Notes: generated by a model from the letters alone, not told the origin. A DNA stretch of 13,404 nt from Actinomycetota bacterium (GCA_005788205.1 SXYT01000039.1:1-13404), one strand, 5' to 3'. Shown: positions 5,939 to 13,246, counted from the stretch's first letter. Numbers and translations are program-made.

Positions 5939-7147
5939 TCACCTGGGGTTGGAGCGAAGGATCCTCACCGGGATGTTGCGCGGACCGCGCACCTGGCCGC
6001 CGGCCCACGTGACTTCCTTGGTGTCATCGATCTCGAATTGCGGCACGCGCGCCAGGAACTCCTCGATGGCGACGCGCATCTCCATGCGCGCCAGGTTCGA
6101 CCCGGCGCAACGGTGGATACCCGCGCCGAACGCGACGTGACGGTTGTTCTCGCGGTCGATGACGAACGTGTCGGCGTCGTCGAACGCCTCCGGGTCGCGG
6201 TTGGCCGCGGGAAACGCCATGAGCACACGGTCACCCTCGTGCATCGGGCAGCCGCGGTACTCGTGGTCCTTCGTGACGATGCGCGCCATGGTGACGGGTG
6301 AGTAGAAGCGGAGGAACTCCTCGACGGCAACCGGGACCAACTCGGGCTCGTTGAGCAGGCGCTGGCGGTCCTCCTCGTGTGTGGCCAGGTGCCACAGCGC
6401 CGAACCGATGCCGCTCCAGGTGGTGTCCACGCCCGCGATGAGCAGCAGGCCGCACATGCCGAGGATGATGTTCTCCGGGTACGGCTCGCCGTCGTGCTCC
6501 TGGCGCAGGAGATCACTGATCATGTCGTCGCCCAGGCCGTTGGTGCGGCGGTCGGCGACCTGCTCGCCGAAGAACTGCACGAGTTCGAGCACCGCGTTCT
6601 TGCGGCCCTCCGGGTCAGCGGCGGCGTTCTCGAGGACCGCACGGACCCAGTCGGTGAAGCGGTCCTTCATGGTGGTCGGCACACCGAGCATGGTGGCGAT
6701 GACCTGTGCAGGAATCTGCTGGGAGTACTCCACCGCGATGTCTGCGGTCTCGCGGCCGGCGATGCTGTCCATGAGCTCGCGGCACCACGCACGCGTGAAC
6801 ACCTCCAGCTCGTCCACGGCGCGCGGCGAGAACGACGGCAGCAGCGCGCGGCGGGTGTAGGTGTGCACCGGCGGGTCGACGCCGATGGGTGCGGGGAGGA
6901 AGAGGGCCGCGCCGCCGCCTTCCATGAGCGGGGGGACGACGCTGACCGAGCGCGACGAGAAGTGCTCGATGTCGCGCGCCATCTCGGTGACTGTCTCGTA
7001 GGTGGTGGGCAGCCACGACCCCTGGTACTTGTCGGTGTGCGCAACCGGGCAGGTGCCCCGCAGCTGGTCCCAGATGCTGAACGGGTCCGCAATGTACTGC
7101 GGGTCGAAGATGTCGTACTCCGTTGACCAATCGATCATGTTGCCCAT
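5939..7147 (-). CDS. Cytochrome P450 (bacterial class I type)
   Basis: This full-length, soluble 402-aa P450 shows all core motifs. The C-helix HTYTRR (95-100) contacts the heme propionate. The I-helix is AGVDTT (238-243) with the proton-delivery Asp241-Thr242. The K-helix E277-x-x-R280 is present. The heme loop FGAGIHRCAG (340-349) has Cys347 as the axial ligand. Such enzymes hydroxylate terpenoids, steroids, fatty acids or aromatics with O2 and electrons from a ferredoxin and its reductase; neither partner is encoded here. The ATG at 7147 is preceded by AGGGGG (7159-7154) at 6 nt. A second ATG at codon 4 is less well placed. The gene is divergent from a beta-lactamase-fold hydrolase, so oxidation and ester hydrolysis in one route is conceivable but unproven. 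Confidence 0.95.
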   Translation of the reverse strand: MGNMIDWSTEYDIFDPQYIADPFSIWDQLRGTCPVAHTDKYQGSWLPTTYETVTEMARDIEHFSSRSVSVVPPLMEGGGAALFLPAPIGVDPPVHTYTRRALLPSFSPRAVDELEVFTRAWCRELMDSIAGRETADIAVEYSQQIPAQVIATMLGVPTTMKDRFTDWVRAVLENAAADPEGRKNAVLELVQFFGEQVADRRTNGLGDDMISDLLRQEHDGEPYPENIILGMCGLLLIAGVDTTWSGIGSALWHLATHEEDRQRLLNEPELVPVAVEEFLRFYSPVTMARIVTKDHEYRGCPMHEGDRVLMAFPAANRDPEAFDDADTFVIDRENNRHVAFGAGIHRCAGSNLARMEMRVAIEEFLARVPQFEIDDTKEVTWAGGQVRGPRNIPVRILRSNPR

Positions 7148-7153
7148 GATTTT

Positions 7154-7159
7154 CCCCCT
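7154..7159 (-). promoter_or_regulatory. G-rich ribosome-binding site of the P450 gene
   Basis: On the minus strand AGGGGG ends 6 nt before the ATG at 7147. The spacing is identical to that of the phosphotransferase and solute-binding-protein genes, and it picks the first of two nearby ATGs. Confidence 0.6.
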
Positions 7160-7173
7160 GTCCGGGCACCTGT

Positions 7174-7200
7174 TGAGACAGGGTGCATTTCAGTGTCTCA
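7174..7200. promoter_or_regulatory. Inverted repeat over the P450 transcription start, possible operator
   Basis: TGAGACA (7174-7180) and TGTCTCA (7194-7200) form perfect 7-bp arms around a 13-bp spacer. The right arm touches the predicted P450 -10 box and the repeat covers its likely start point near 7193, so a bound protein would block transcription. A second small dyad, CCTGT-TGAG-ACAGG, overlaps at 7169-7182, and AGTGT-CTC-ACACT at 7192-7204. No regulator gene is adjacent. Confidence 0.4.
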
Positions 7201-7205
7201 CACTA
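7200..7205 (-). promoter_or_regulatory. -10 box of the P450 gene
   Basis: TAGTGT on the minus strand (7205-7200) is identical to the -10 predicted for the phosphotransferase gene. It gives a leader of about 46 nt that contains the G-rich ribosome-binding site. No good -35 is seen. Confidence 0.4.
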
Positions 7206-7237
7206 TCTCGGGTGACGACGGGTACAGCAGTGGTCCC

Positions 7238-7243
7238 TATTGT
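7238..7243 (+). promoter_or_regulatory. -10 box of the beta-lactamase-fold gene, leaderless
   Basis: TATTGT is followed by 6 nt (GCGGTC) and then the ATG at 7250. There is no Shine-Dalgarno sequence in between. This supports the ATG at 7250 over an upstream GTG at 7193, which lies inside the P450 control region. Confidence 0.55.
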
Positions 7244-7249
7244 GCGGTC

Positions 7250-8485
7250 ATGCCAGAGATCGCAGTGACAGCAGACGCCTCCGCCCTGGGGTTCGACCCC
7301 GGCCGCCTTGACCGGCTCGATGCCCACTTCAAGAAGTACGTCGACGACGGACGGCTGCCCGGTTGGTCCCTCGCCGTTGCCCGCGATGGCGAGATCGCGC
7401 ACGCCTCCAACTACGGATGGGCTGACATCGAGGCAAAGCGCCCGCTCGAGGGTGACGCCATCTTCCGCATCGCCTCCATGACGAAGCCCATCTGCGGCGT
7501 CGCCGCGATGATCCTGTGGGAGGAGGGCATGTTCGAGCTGCGTGACCAAGTGAAATGGTACGTCCCGTCCTTTGCCGACCAGAAGGTCTTCCGCTCCGGC
7601 AGCACCACGAACCCGCGCCTCGACCCCGTCACGGAGCCCATGGAAATGTGGCACCTGTTCACCCACACCGCGGGCCTCACCTACGGCTTCATGTACAGCC
7701 ACTCCGTGGACCAGATGTACCGCAACGCAGGATTCGAGTGGGGCACCCCGCCGGACAAGGACCTCGCCGGCATCTGCGACATGCTCGCCGCGCTCCCCCT
7801 GCTCTTCCAGCCCGGCACCGAATGGAACTACTCGATGTCGATCGACGTGCTCGGCCGTGTCGTCGAGATCCTCTCCGGGATGTCGCTCGGCGAGTTCATG
7901 AAGAAGCGCATCTTCGACCCGCTGGGCATGACCGACACCGCCTTCTTCGTGCCCGAGGACAAGATGGACAGGCTCGCCGCTCTCTATGTGATGAACCCCG
8001 CCGACAGGAAGGCGATGCGCATGGACGCGATGGGCGGCCGCGCCACGAGCAAGCCGCTGGCCGAGATGGGCGGAGGCGGCCTGGTCTCGACCATGTCCGA
8101 CTACATGAAGTTCGCGATGATGCTGCGCAACGGTGGCGAGCTGAACGGTGCCCGCATCCTCTCCCCCCGCACGGTCTCGTACATGGCCTCGAACCACCTG
8201 CCCGACGGTGCGGACCTCAGCGAGTTCGGTCGTCCGCTGTTCGCGGAGACCGCGTTCGACGGGGTCGGGTTCGGCCTGACCATGAGCGTCACGGTCGACC
8301 CGGTGAAAGCGAAGGTGCCCGGCAGCGTCGGCGACTTCGGCTGGGGCGGTGCCTTCAGCACGATCTTCACCGTGGACCCGGTGGAGGATCTCGTCTACCT
8401 CTTCATGACGCAGTTGATGCCGTCGTCAGCACACCCGATCAGGCCGCAGTTCAAGCAACTGGTGCATCAGGCCCTGGTGGACTGA
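7250..8485 (+). CDS. Serine beta-lactamase-fold hydrolase/esterase (class C-like, EstB type)
   Basis: This 411-aa protein of the beta-lactamase/transpeptidase superfamily has the nucleophile motif S76-M-T-K79 (FRIASMTKP). HTAGLTYGF (139-147) follows, then EWNYSMSIDVLGRVVEILSG (191-210), in which Y194 occupies the catalytic Tyr position. The usual Asn of Y-x-N is replaced (Y-S-M). The third motif region is FGWGGAFST (363-371). No signal peptide is visible, so the protein is probably cytoplasmic. Lack of export, the altered YxN and the FGWGGAFST motif fit carboxylesterases of the EstB/lovastatin-acyltransferase-like group rather than a penicillin-degrading enzyme. The last 35 nt overlap the end of the opposing DUF2157-like gene. 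The start is supported by TATTGT at 6 nt. Confidence 0.9.
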   Translation: MPEIAVTADASALGFDPGRLDRLDAHFKKYVDDGRLPGWSLAVARDGEIAHASNYGWADIEAKRPLEGDAIFRIASMTKPICGVAAMILWEEGMFELRDQVKWYVPSFADQKVFRSGSTTNPRLDPVTEPMEMWHLFTHTAGLTYGFMYSHSVDQMYRNAGFEWGTPPDKDLAGICDMLAALPLLFQPGTEWNYSMSIDVLGRVVEILSGMSLGEFMKKRIFDPLGMTDTAFFVPEDKMDRLAALYVMNPADRKAMRMDAMGGRATSKPLAEMGGGGLVSTMSDYMKFAMMLRNGGELNGARILSPRTVSYMASNHLPDGADLSEFGRPLFAETAFDGVGFGLTMSVTVDPVKAKVPGSVGDFGWGGAFSTIFTVDPVEDLVYLFMTQLMPSSAHPIRPQFKQLVHQALVD

Positions 8486-9389
8486 CCTTTCGTCGACGCA
8501 TCCGCGAACCGACTGCCAGGAACATCACGCCGCCCACCGCGATGGTGGTGAGGCCGCGGGTGAACTCGCTCGGCAGCCAGTCGCCGATCGCCACCGACAC
8601 GCCGATGGTGACAGCGAGTGCACCGGCGGCGAGTGACTCGAACTGGAGCCGCGCCGAGCCGAGCCAGAACAGGAGGAGCCCGGCGGCCACGGGGATGAGG
8701 CGGCCCGGCCCGCGCCACTCGCCCATCATCATGAACGCGCCCTGCAGGACCAGCCAGCACCCGGCAGCACGCTGGATGAACGCCGCCCCGACCCGCCTCT
8801 GGCCGAGCACCCAGAGGACGGCACCGCCGATCAGCGAGAGGGAACCGACGATGACGAGGCCCCCGTCGTCACTCGCATCGAGCACCTCGGCACCCGAGAA
8901 GACGAGCATCGGGATCCCGGCAGAGACTGCGAGCGATCCGACAAAGACCGAGGTCCGGGAACGGAGGTACCCCCACACGACCACGGGGAGCGAGATTGTC
9001 ATCACGATGATCTCGGGAGCAAGGTCGGCGAGATCGAGGAAAACGCCGAGGCTCGCACCGAGGGACACGAGCGCGGCACCCTCCGTCACCTCTGCCAGTC
9101 GCTCCCACGCGTCGGATTTCCTGGGCAGCTTCCACGCGGCAGCGCCGAGGGCGGCACCCGCGAGAGCGAGGGCGGCCCCGATCGAGCGTTGCGACACATC
9201 CTGGAACGCGACGACGACGAGCCGCACCACACCGACGAACATGATGAGGGCGGCGAGATAGGACATCAGCTCCCTGACCGTGAACGACCACTCGGGCGCG
9301 TGCGCGACCTCGCCTGCCTCCTCCGGGCTCAGGCGGCCCGAGCCCACAAGTTCGTCCAGGATCCGGCGCTGCGTCTTTTGCTGTTCCAC
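8451..9389 (-). CDS. DUF2157-like polytopic membrane protein
   Basis: This 312-aa protein has a short soluble N-terminus resembling a SHOCT-like or DUF2157 head (QRRILDELVGSGRLSPEEAGEV, 7-28). About ten hydrophobic helices follow, near 42-62, 69-87, 103-120, 124-142, 147-166, 177-195, 207-223, 230-246, 251-268 and 277-295, and the tail is basic (RMRRRK). The architecture matches DUF2157-type membrane proteins, whose function is unknown. The start codon is GTG (9389), 19 nt after the stop of the acyltransferase, so the two may be co-transcribed. A weak GACACT (9401-9396) 6 nt upstream could also give a separate leaderless message. The 3' end overlaps the opposing beta-lactamase-fold gene by 35 nt. 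Confidence 0.75.
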   Translation of the reverse strand: MEQQKTQRRILDELVGSGRLSPEEAGEVAHAPEWSFTVRELMSYLAALIMFVGVVRLVVVAFQDVSQRSIGAALALAGAALGAAAWKLPRKSDAWERLAEVTEGAALVSLGASLGVFLDLADLAPEIIVMTISLPVVVWGYLRSRTSVFVGSLAVSAGIPMLVFSGAEVLDASDDGGLVIVGSLSLIGGAVLWVLGQRRVGAAFIQRAAGCWLVLQGAFMMMGEWRGPGRLIPVAAGLLLFWLGSARLQFESLAAGALAVTIGVSVAIGDWLPSEFTRGLTTIAVGGVMFLAVGSRMRRRKVSPPGPDAPVA

Positions 9390-9408
9390 GTACGGAGTGT
9401 CCCACAGT

Positions 9409-11523
9409 TCAGGAGGTGCGCGAATACCAATCGACGAACGGCACGATGTCCGCGTCCAGCTGCGAAGCGATCCACTGTGCGTAACTCACCGTCATGTGGT
9501 TGTCGTCGCGGTACACCAGGAGATTGCCCACGATGACCGGGCACAGGGTCGCGGTGCAGAACCAGTGACGGGTGCGCAGCACCGCCGTTCCCTCGGCCTC
9601 GAAGTCATCCCTCATCTCGGCAAGATCCGGCCTGAAGGCGACACCGACGGGGATGTTGCAGCCGGTCACGGTGGTGCGGTTGCGGCTGAGGCACGTGGGC
9701 ACGTCCTGGTCGGGGTACGGCGTGTCCTCCACCAGCACGGGTGTGATCCCGGCACCGCGGAGGGTGTCGAACGTGCCGCGCAGGCCGTCACGCCAGGGCT
9801 TCTGCCAGATCGGGATGCGGGAGGTCGCATCGAGCAGACGCTCGAAAGCCGCGACGAACACGACCTTCACGCCGTCGGTCCTCATCTTCTCGATCGTGTT
9901 CTCACGCCACGGACCGCATTCCTTGTACACCTTCCCGAGCACCTTGCTGTAGACCTCGATGTCGACCGGCGGGCACCCCCGCTTCGTGTAGGTGATGAGC
10001 CGCCACTTGTTCTTGATCGCGACCTTCTCGAAAGCCGGGAACCACTCGGCCGCGTGCGAGTCGCCGTACAGCCCGACGACCGTCGTCGATGCGGGGTCAC
10101 CGAAGACGCAGTCCTTCGGTTCTGTCACACCGAAGCCGGCATGGCAGTCATCGTTGTAGATCGTCGGCATGTCACCGAGCGCGCCGCCGAGGGACGGCTG
10201 CAGGTTGGAGGGCACGCGCGAGACGTAGAGGGCCTCGACCACCGGCTGGACCGGTGTGCCGTCTCGCGGGAGCACCGGTGCCGGTGGGGCCACAGTCGTC
10301 ACGGTGCCTGCGCTGCTGTCGGACGGGGCAACAGTTGTGGCGGAGGGCAGCCCGGGTGTTGTCGCAGCAGGACCCGTCTCGAGGCGCGGCGGGTTCGCGC
10401 GCGCGAGCAGGCCGCTGCCGGCAACCACCAGCAGCAGCGACAGCCCAAGTGCGAACGGCCGCAGCCCCGTGAAGGACCTCACCGCACGGACCGGGTTCTC
10501 CACGAACCTCCACGAGAGCTCGGAGAGCAGGAGGGAGAACGCCACGCACGCGAGTCCCTCGGTGAGGGTGAGGCCACGACCCGCGACGGACGCGGAGATG
10601 ACGAGCACGGGCCAGTGCCACAGGTACGCAGAGTACGACCGCGACCCCAGCCACTGGGCGGGCCGGGGCCGGAGAACCGCGTCGGCGGACCACCCCGCCG
10701 ACATCCCGCCGCGCAGCACGGCCATTGTCGCCACAACCGGCACGAGAGCGGCAGGGCCGGGGAACCGGGTTGACTCGTCGAAGATGAATGCGCAGGCGAC
10801 GATGACGGCGAGCCCGGCCCACGAGGACGCCGCCTCGAACCGGCGCAGGAGTGAGCTCCCGGTTGCCGGCAGCACGGCAAGCAGCGCACCGGCCGCCAGC
10901 TCGAACGCCCGCGCTTGGGGGCGGTAGAAGGCCCACACCTGGTTCTGTCCCATCAGTGCCATGCAGACAGCGAATGATGCTGCCGTCACGGACGCGGAGA
11001 GCACACCGATGCGGACCCGCACGACCCCGGTCCTCCCGCGCGGGACGCCGAGCAGGACAAGGATCACCAGTGCGGGCCACACCACGTAGAACTGCTCCTC
11101 CACCGCGAGTGACCAGAAGTGCTGCAGGGGCGAGGGCGGCAGGGACGACTGCAGGTAGTCCGCCCCGCGGTGCGCAAAGACGAGGTTCGAGGAGAAGCCG
11201 GCGGATGCGAGGACGTCTGTCGCGAGCCCACGCAACCGCAGGGGCTCGAGCCACACCAGGGCCGCGCCGAGAGTCGCCACCGCCACCAGACTGGACATCG
11301 GCAGGATCCTGCGGATGCGGCGCGCATAGAAGCCGGAGAGCGAGATCCGCCCGGTCTCCTCCCTCTCGGCGACCATGAGAGAGGTGATCAGGAAACCGGA
11401 CAGGACGAAGAACACGTCGACGCCCACGTAGCCGCCGTCCATGCCCGGGACGCCGGCGTGGAACAGGAGCACGAGCAGGACGGCGACGGCACGGAGTCCC
11501 TCGATATCAGTCCGCCGCGTCAC
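9409..11523 (-). CDS. OafA/YrhL-type membrane O-acyltransferase with C-terminal SGNH domain
   Basis: This 704-aa two-part protein begins with an acyltransferase-3 domain (1 to about 345) that has about ten membrane helices. It carries the opening motif DIEGLRAVAVLLVLLFHAG with catalytic H22, VDVFFVLSGFLI (35-46), the basic motif RRIRRILP (68-75), HFWSLAVEEQFY (135-146) and YLWHWP (300-305). Another helix (about 355-374) is followed by a Thr/Pro/Ala-rich linker (about 376-425) and an extracytoplasmic SGNH hydrolase-like domain with GDSH (487-490, Ser489) and YRDDNHMT (671-678, Asp673/His676). Proteins of this plan acetylate or acylate surface polysaccharide, peptidoglycan or exported glycans, passing the acyl group to the outer SGNH domain. 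No glycan cluster is nearby, so the target is unknown. The start is GTG at 11523 with CATACT 6 nt upstream. Confidence 0.93.
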   Translation of the reverse strand: MTRRTDIEGLRAVAVLLVLLFHAGVPGMDGGYVGVDVFFVLSGFLITSLMVAEREETGRISLSGFYARRIRRILPMSSLVAVATLGAALVWLEPLRLRGLATDVLASAGFSSNLVFAHRGADYLQSSLPPSPLQHFWSLAVEEQFYVVWPALVILVLLGVPRGRTGVVRVRIGVLSASVTAASFAVCMALMGQNQVWAFYRPQARAFELAAGALLAVLPATGSSLLRRFEAASSWAGLAVIVACAFIFDESTRFPGPAALVPVVATMAVLRGGMSAGWSADAVLRPRPAQWLGSRSYSAYLWHWPVLVISASVAGRGLTLTEGLACVAFSLLLSELSWRFVENPVRAVRSFTGLRPFALGLSLLLVVAGSGLLARANPPRLETGPAATTPGLPSATTVAPSDSSAGTVTTVAPPAPVLPRDGTPVQPVVEALYVSRVPSNLQPSLGGALGDMPTIYNDDCHAGFGVTEPKDCVFGDPASTTVVGLYGDSHAAEWFPAFEKVAIKNKWRLITYTKRGCPPVDIEVYSKVLGKVYKECGPWRENTIEKMRTDGVKVVFVAAFERLLDATSRIPIWQKPWRDGLRGTFDTLRGAGITPVLVEDTPYPDQDVPTCLSRNRTTVTGCNIPVGVAFRPDLAEMRDDFEAEGTAVLRTRHWFCTATLCPVIVGNLLVYRDDNHMTVSYAQWIASQLDADIVPFVDWYSRTS

Positions 11524-11529
11524 CCGAAA

Positions 11530-11535
11530 AGTATG
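11530..11535 (-). promoter_or_regulatory. -10 box of the acyltransferase gene, leaderless
   Basis: On the minus strand CATACT (11535-11530) is followed by 6 nt (TTTCGG) and the GTG at 11523. The overlapping TACTTT is an alternative -10 but would leave only 4 nt. No ribosome-binding run is present. Confidence 0.4.
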
Positions 11536-11570
11536 GCGTTCCCCCGCGGTGCACCCGTGGCAAGAACGCC
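11535..11570. promoter_or_regulatory. Imperfect dyad between divergent acyltransferase and binding-protein promoters
   Basis: GGCGTTC (11535-11541) and GAACGCC (11564-11570) are perfect 7-bp arms 22 bp apart. Between them CCGCGG and CCGTGG form a near-match second pair around the perfect 8-bp palindrome GGTGCACC (11548-11555). The block spans from the acyltransferase -10 through its -35 and reaches the expected -35 of the solute-binding-protein gene. It could be a shared regulator site. No regulator is encoded next to it. Confidence 0.4.
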
Positions 11571-11587
11571 GAGCGATGACGATGGTC

Positions 11588-11620
11588 TATTCTTCGCGGC
11601 ACACAGGACTCAACGGGGGG
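11588..11620 (+). promoter_or_regulatory. -10 box and G-run ribosome-binding site of the solute-binding-protein gene
   Basis: TATTCT (11588-11593) predicts a start near 11600 and a leader of about 27 nt. GGGGGG (11615-11620) ends 6 nt before the ATG at 11627. This fixes the start, and the lipoprotein signal then begins at residue 1. Confidence 0.6.
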
Positions 11621-11626
11621 CATCGG

Positions 11627-12490
11627 ATGTCACGAAAGTTCCGTCTCGCAACAGCCAGCGCGGTGATCGCGGTGCTGCTCTCCTCGTGCGGCGGGGGTGG
11701 CCCCTCCGGTGACGCAGACACCGTTGACGGTGCCACGGACGGGACGACACCGATCGAGCAGGTCGACCTGGCGTTCCAACCGATGTCGGCAGGGAGTCTC
11801 ATCGTGTGCACGGACGCGCCGTACGCGCCTTTCGGGTATGAGGATGGGTCGGGCAACTGGGCGGGGTTCGACATGGACCTCATGGCGGCGATCGCCCTGC
11901 GCTACGGACTCGCGCTCGACGTGGTCGTGCAGGCCGCTGACGGGATCTGGCTGGCTCCGGCCGCCGGCACGTGCGATGTCGCCGCCGCCGCCATCACCAT
12001 CAGCGCCGACAAGGAGGAGAACGCAGCGTTCAGCGACCCGTACTTCGACGCCAACCAGTCCCTGCTCGTGCGCACCGGCGACGCCGAGACGCTCATCGAC
12101 CTCGAGTCAGTGGCAGGGAAGAAGATCGGCGTCTTGACCGGCTCGGACGGCGAGACCTACGCCCGGGAGAACGCAGGTTCGTCAACAATCCAGTCATTCG
12201 AGGACACAGCAGCGATGTACCGCGCCCTCGAGTCGGGCAACGTGGACGGTGTGCTCCATGACTACGCGATCAACGCCAACCATGCCGCGCGGGAGGGGAG
12301 CAAGTCGGCTGTGTCCGCGACCCTCCCGACTGACATCCACCTCGGTTTTGCCGCGGCCAGGGACAATGTCCCGCTGCTGGATGCCATCAACGAGAGCCTC
12401 AACATATTCCGCGCGACAGGCGTCTACGACGAGATCTTCGCGAGATACTTCGGCTCCGGCTCGGCGGGGAATGACGGAGAGGGAGAGTGA
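11627..12490 (+). CDS. Lipoprotein solute-binding protein, SBP_bac_3 (amino-acid ABC transporter type)
   Basis: This 287-aa extracytoplasmic protein has a type II signal peptide (MSRKFRLA, hydrophobic to residue 18) and a lipobox LSSC with lipidated Cys21. An acidic Gly/Asp/Thr linker (22-45) leads to the binding fold. Family motifs are CTDAPYAPFGY (61-71), GFDMDLMAAIA (80-90), GTCDVAAAAITIS (114-126) and FSDPYF (135-140). The second lobe follows with VAGKKIGVLTGSDGETYA (162-179) and VDGVLHDYA (206-214, D212). At the position where amino-acid binders usually have the Arg that grips the alpha-carboxylate (T-x-x-x-R before FSDPY), this protein has Lys129. No permease or ATPase gene is adjacent: upstream is a divergent acyltransferase, downstream a DUF2786 gene. 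It may serve a transporter encoded elsewhere or act as a sensor. Confidence 0.9.
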   Translation: MSRKFRLATASAVIAVLLSSCGGGGPSGDADTVDGATDGTTPIEQVDLAFQPMSAGSLIVCTDAPYAPFGYEDGSGNWAGFDMDLMAAIALRYGLALDVVVQAADGIWLAPAAGTCDVAAAAITISADKEENAAFSDPYFDANQSLLVRTGDAETLIDLESVAGKKIGVLTGSDGETYARENAGSSTIQSFEDTAAMYRALESGNVDGVLHDYAINANHAAREGSKSAVSATLPTDIHLGFAAARDNVPLLDAINESLNIFRATGVYDEIFARYFGSGSAGNDGEGE

Positions 12491-12550
12491 GGAGGCCGGG
12501 GTGATGCACGGGCCCTCACGGCCGGGCGGAACAGCAGGACACCCCGCACG

Positions 12551-12556
12551 TAAGGT
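12551..12556 (+). promoter_or_regulatory. Possible -10 box of the DUF2786 gene
   Basis: TAAGGT ends 9 nt before the ATG at 12566, with no ribosome-binding run between, so the message may be leaderless or nearly so. The rest of the 75-bp gap holds only a weak CGGGGTG (12497-12503)/CACCCCG (12540-12546) pairing, too far apart to call a terminator. Confidence 0.35.
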
Positions 12557-12565
12557 CCGTTCCGC

Positions 12566-13246
12566 ATGAGCACCGACAAAGAGCGCATCGCCGCCATGCT
12601 TGCGCTGGCGAACCACCCCAACACCCCGCAGCACGAGGCCGAGACGGCACTCGCGCTCGCGTCCAAGCTCATGCAGCGCAACGGCTGGACGGAGGGGGAC
12701 ATCGCCCCGAAGGATGCGCCGGTCGAGGAGACCATCATCGTGGAGACTGTTGTTGTCTGCGGTCCCTACCGGGTGCAGCGCTATGACCTGCTGTACTCGA
12801 TCCTTCTCATCCACTCCTGCACCGGGTACCTCAGCACCGACGACGACACCGGGGAGCGTTACATGACCATCTACGGCCGGCGCGATGACATCTTCGCTGC
12901 GCGCACACTCTTCGCCGCCGCGGACCTCATGGGTGTCAGGCTCCTCCCCAGGGGTGCACGCTCATGGCGCATCTCCTGGTGGAAGGGATTTCGCAGGGGC
13001 ATCGACGAGGCGCTCGGTTCGGCACGCGAGGAGTACGTCCGCGAGGAGCCCGGCGCGGGCATCGTGCTCGCTGACCGCCGCCGCCGGGCCGAGCGCGAGA
13101 TGCGCACGTACGGCCCGTCGCTGCGCCGCTCCTATTCGTACCACGACGAGTCGGCATCCTCGTACGCGAGCGGCCATGCCGCCGGCAGCTCGTTCGGCGC
13201 GGCCGGGAGGTCCTTCGGCTCCGGAGTGCGCGGCGAGATCTCATGA
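12566..13246 (+). CDS. DUF2786 domain protein
   Basis: This 226-aa cytoplasmic protein has no membrane or signal segment. Residues 4-40 match the DUF2786 helical module: KERIAAMLALANHPNTPQHE followed by AETALALASKLMQRNG. A central alpha/beta part (about 58-160; CGPYRVQRYDLL, YMTIYGRRDDIFAARTLF, SWRISWWKGFRRGIDEAL) looks like the domain that commonly follows DUF2786. A basic stretch (RRRRAEREMR, 171-180) leads to a Ser/Gly/Tyr-rich low-complexity tail (189-223). DUF2786 proteins occur in actinobacteria and phages; their role is unknown. The basic and aromatic helices could contact nucleic acid, which is inference. The stop overlaps the next gene as ATGA, so the two are co-translated. Confidence 0.85.
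   Translation: MSTDKERIAAMLALANHPNTPQHEAETALALASKLMQRNGWTEGDIAPKDAPVEETIIVETVVVCGPYRVQRYDLLYSILLIHSCTGYLSTDDDTGERYMTIYGRRDDIFAARTLFAAADLMGVRLLPRGARSWRISWWKGFRRGIDEALGSAREEYVREEPGAGIVLADRRRRAEREMRTYGPSLRRSYSYHDESASSYASGHAAGSSFGAAGRSFGSGVRGEIS

Noticed and set aside
7250..8485. Antibiotic-resistance beta-lactamase
   Set aside because: There is no signal peptide, the YxN Asn is missing, and the context is metabolic, so an esterase-like role is more likely.
7555..9261. Long plus-strand open frame of 568 codons
   Set aside because: It is the +2 shadow of the beta-lactamase-fold gene continuing antisense to the DUF2157-like gene. Its composition is Arg/Pro/His-rich with no recognisable motif.
9280..10773. 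Long plus-strand open frame of 497 codons
   Set aside because: It is antisense to the acyltransferase, whose membrane and SGNH motifs are unmistakable. The plus-strand product is rich in Arg, Gly and His and has no family features.
12497..12546. CGGGGTG/CACCCCG inverted pair as a terminator after the binding-protein gene
   Set aside because: The arms are 36 nt apart, no T-tract follows, and the right arm abuts the next gene's possible -10 box.
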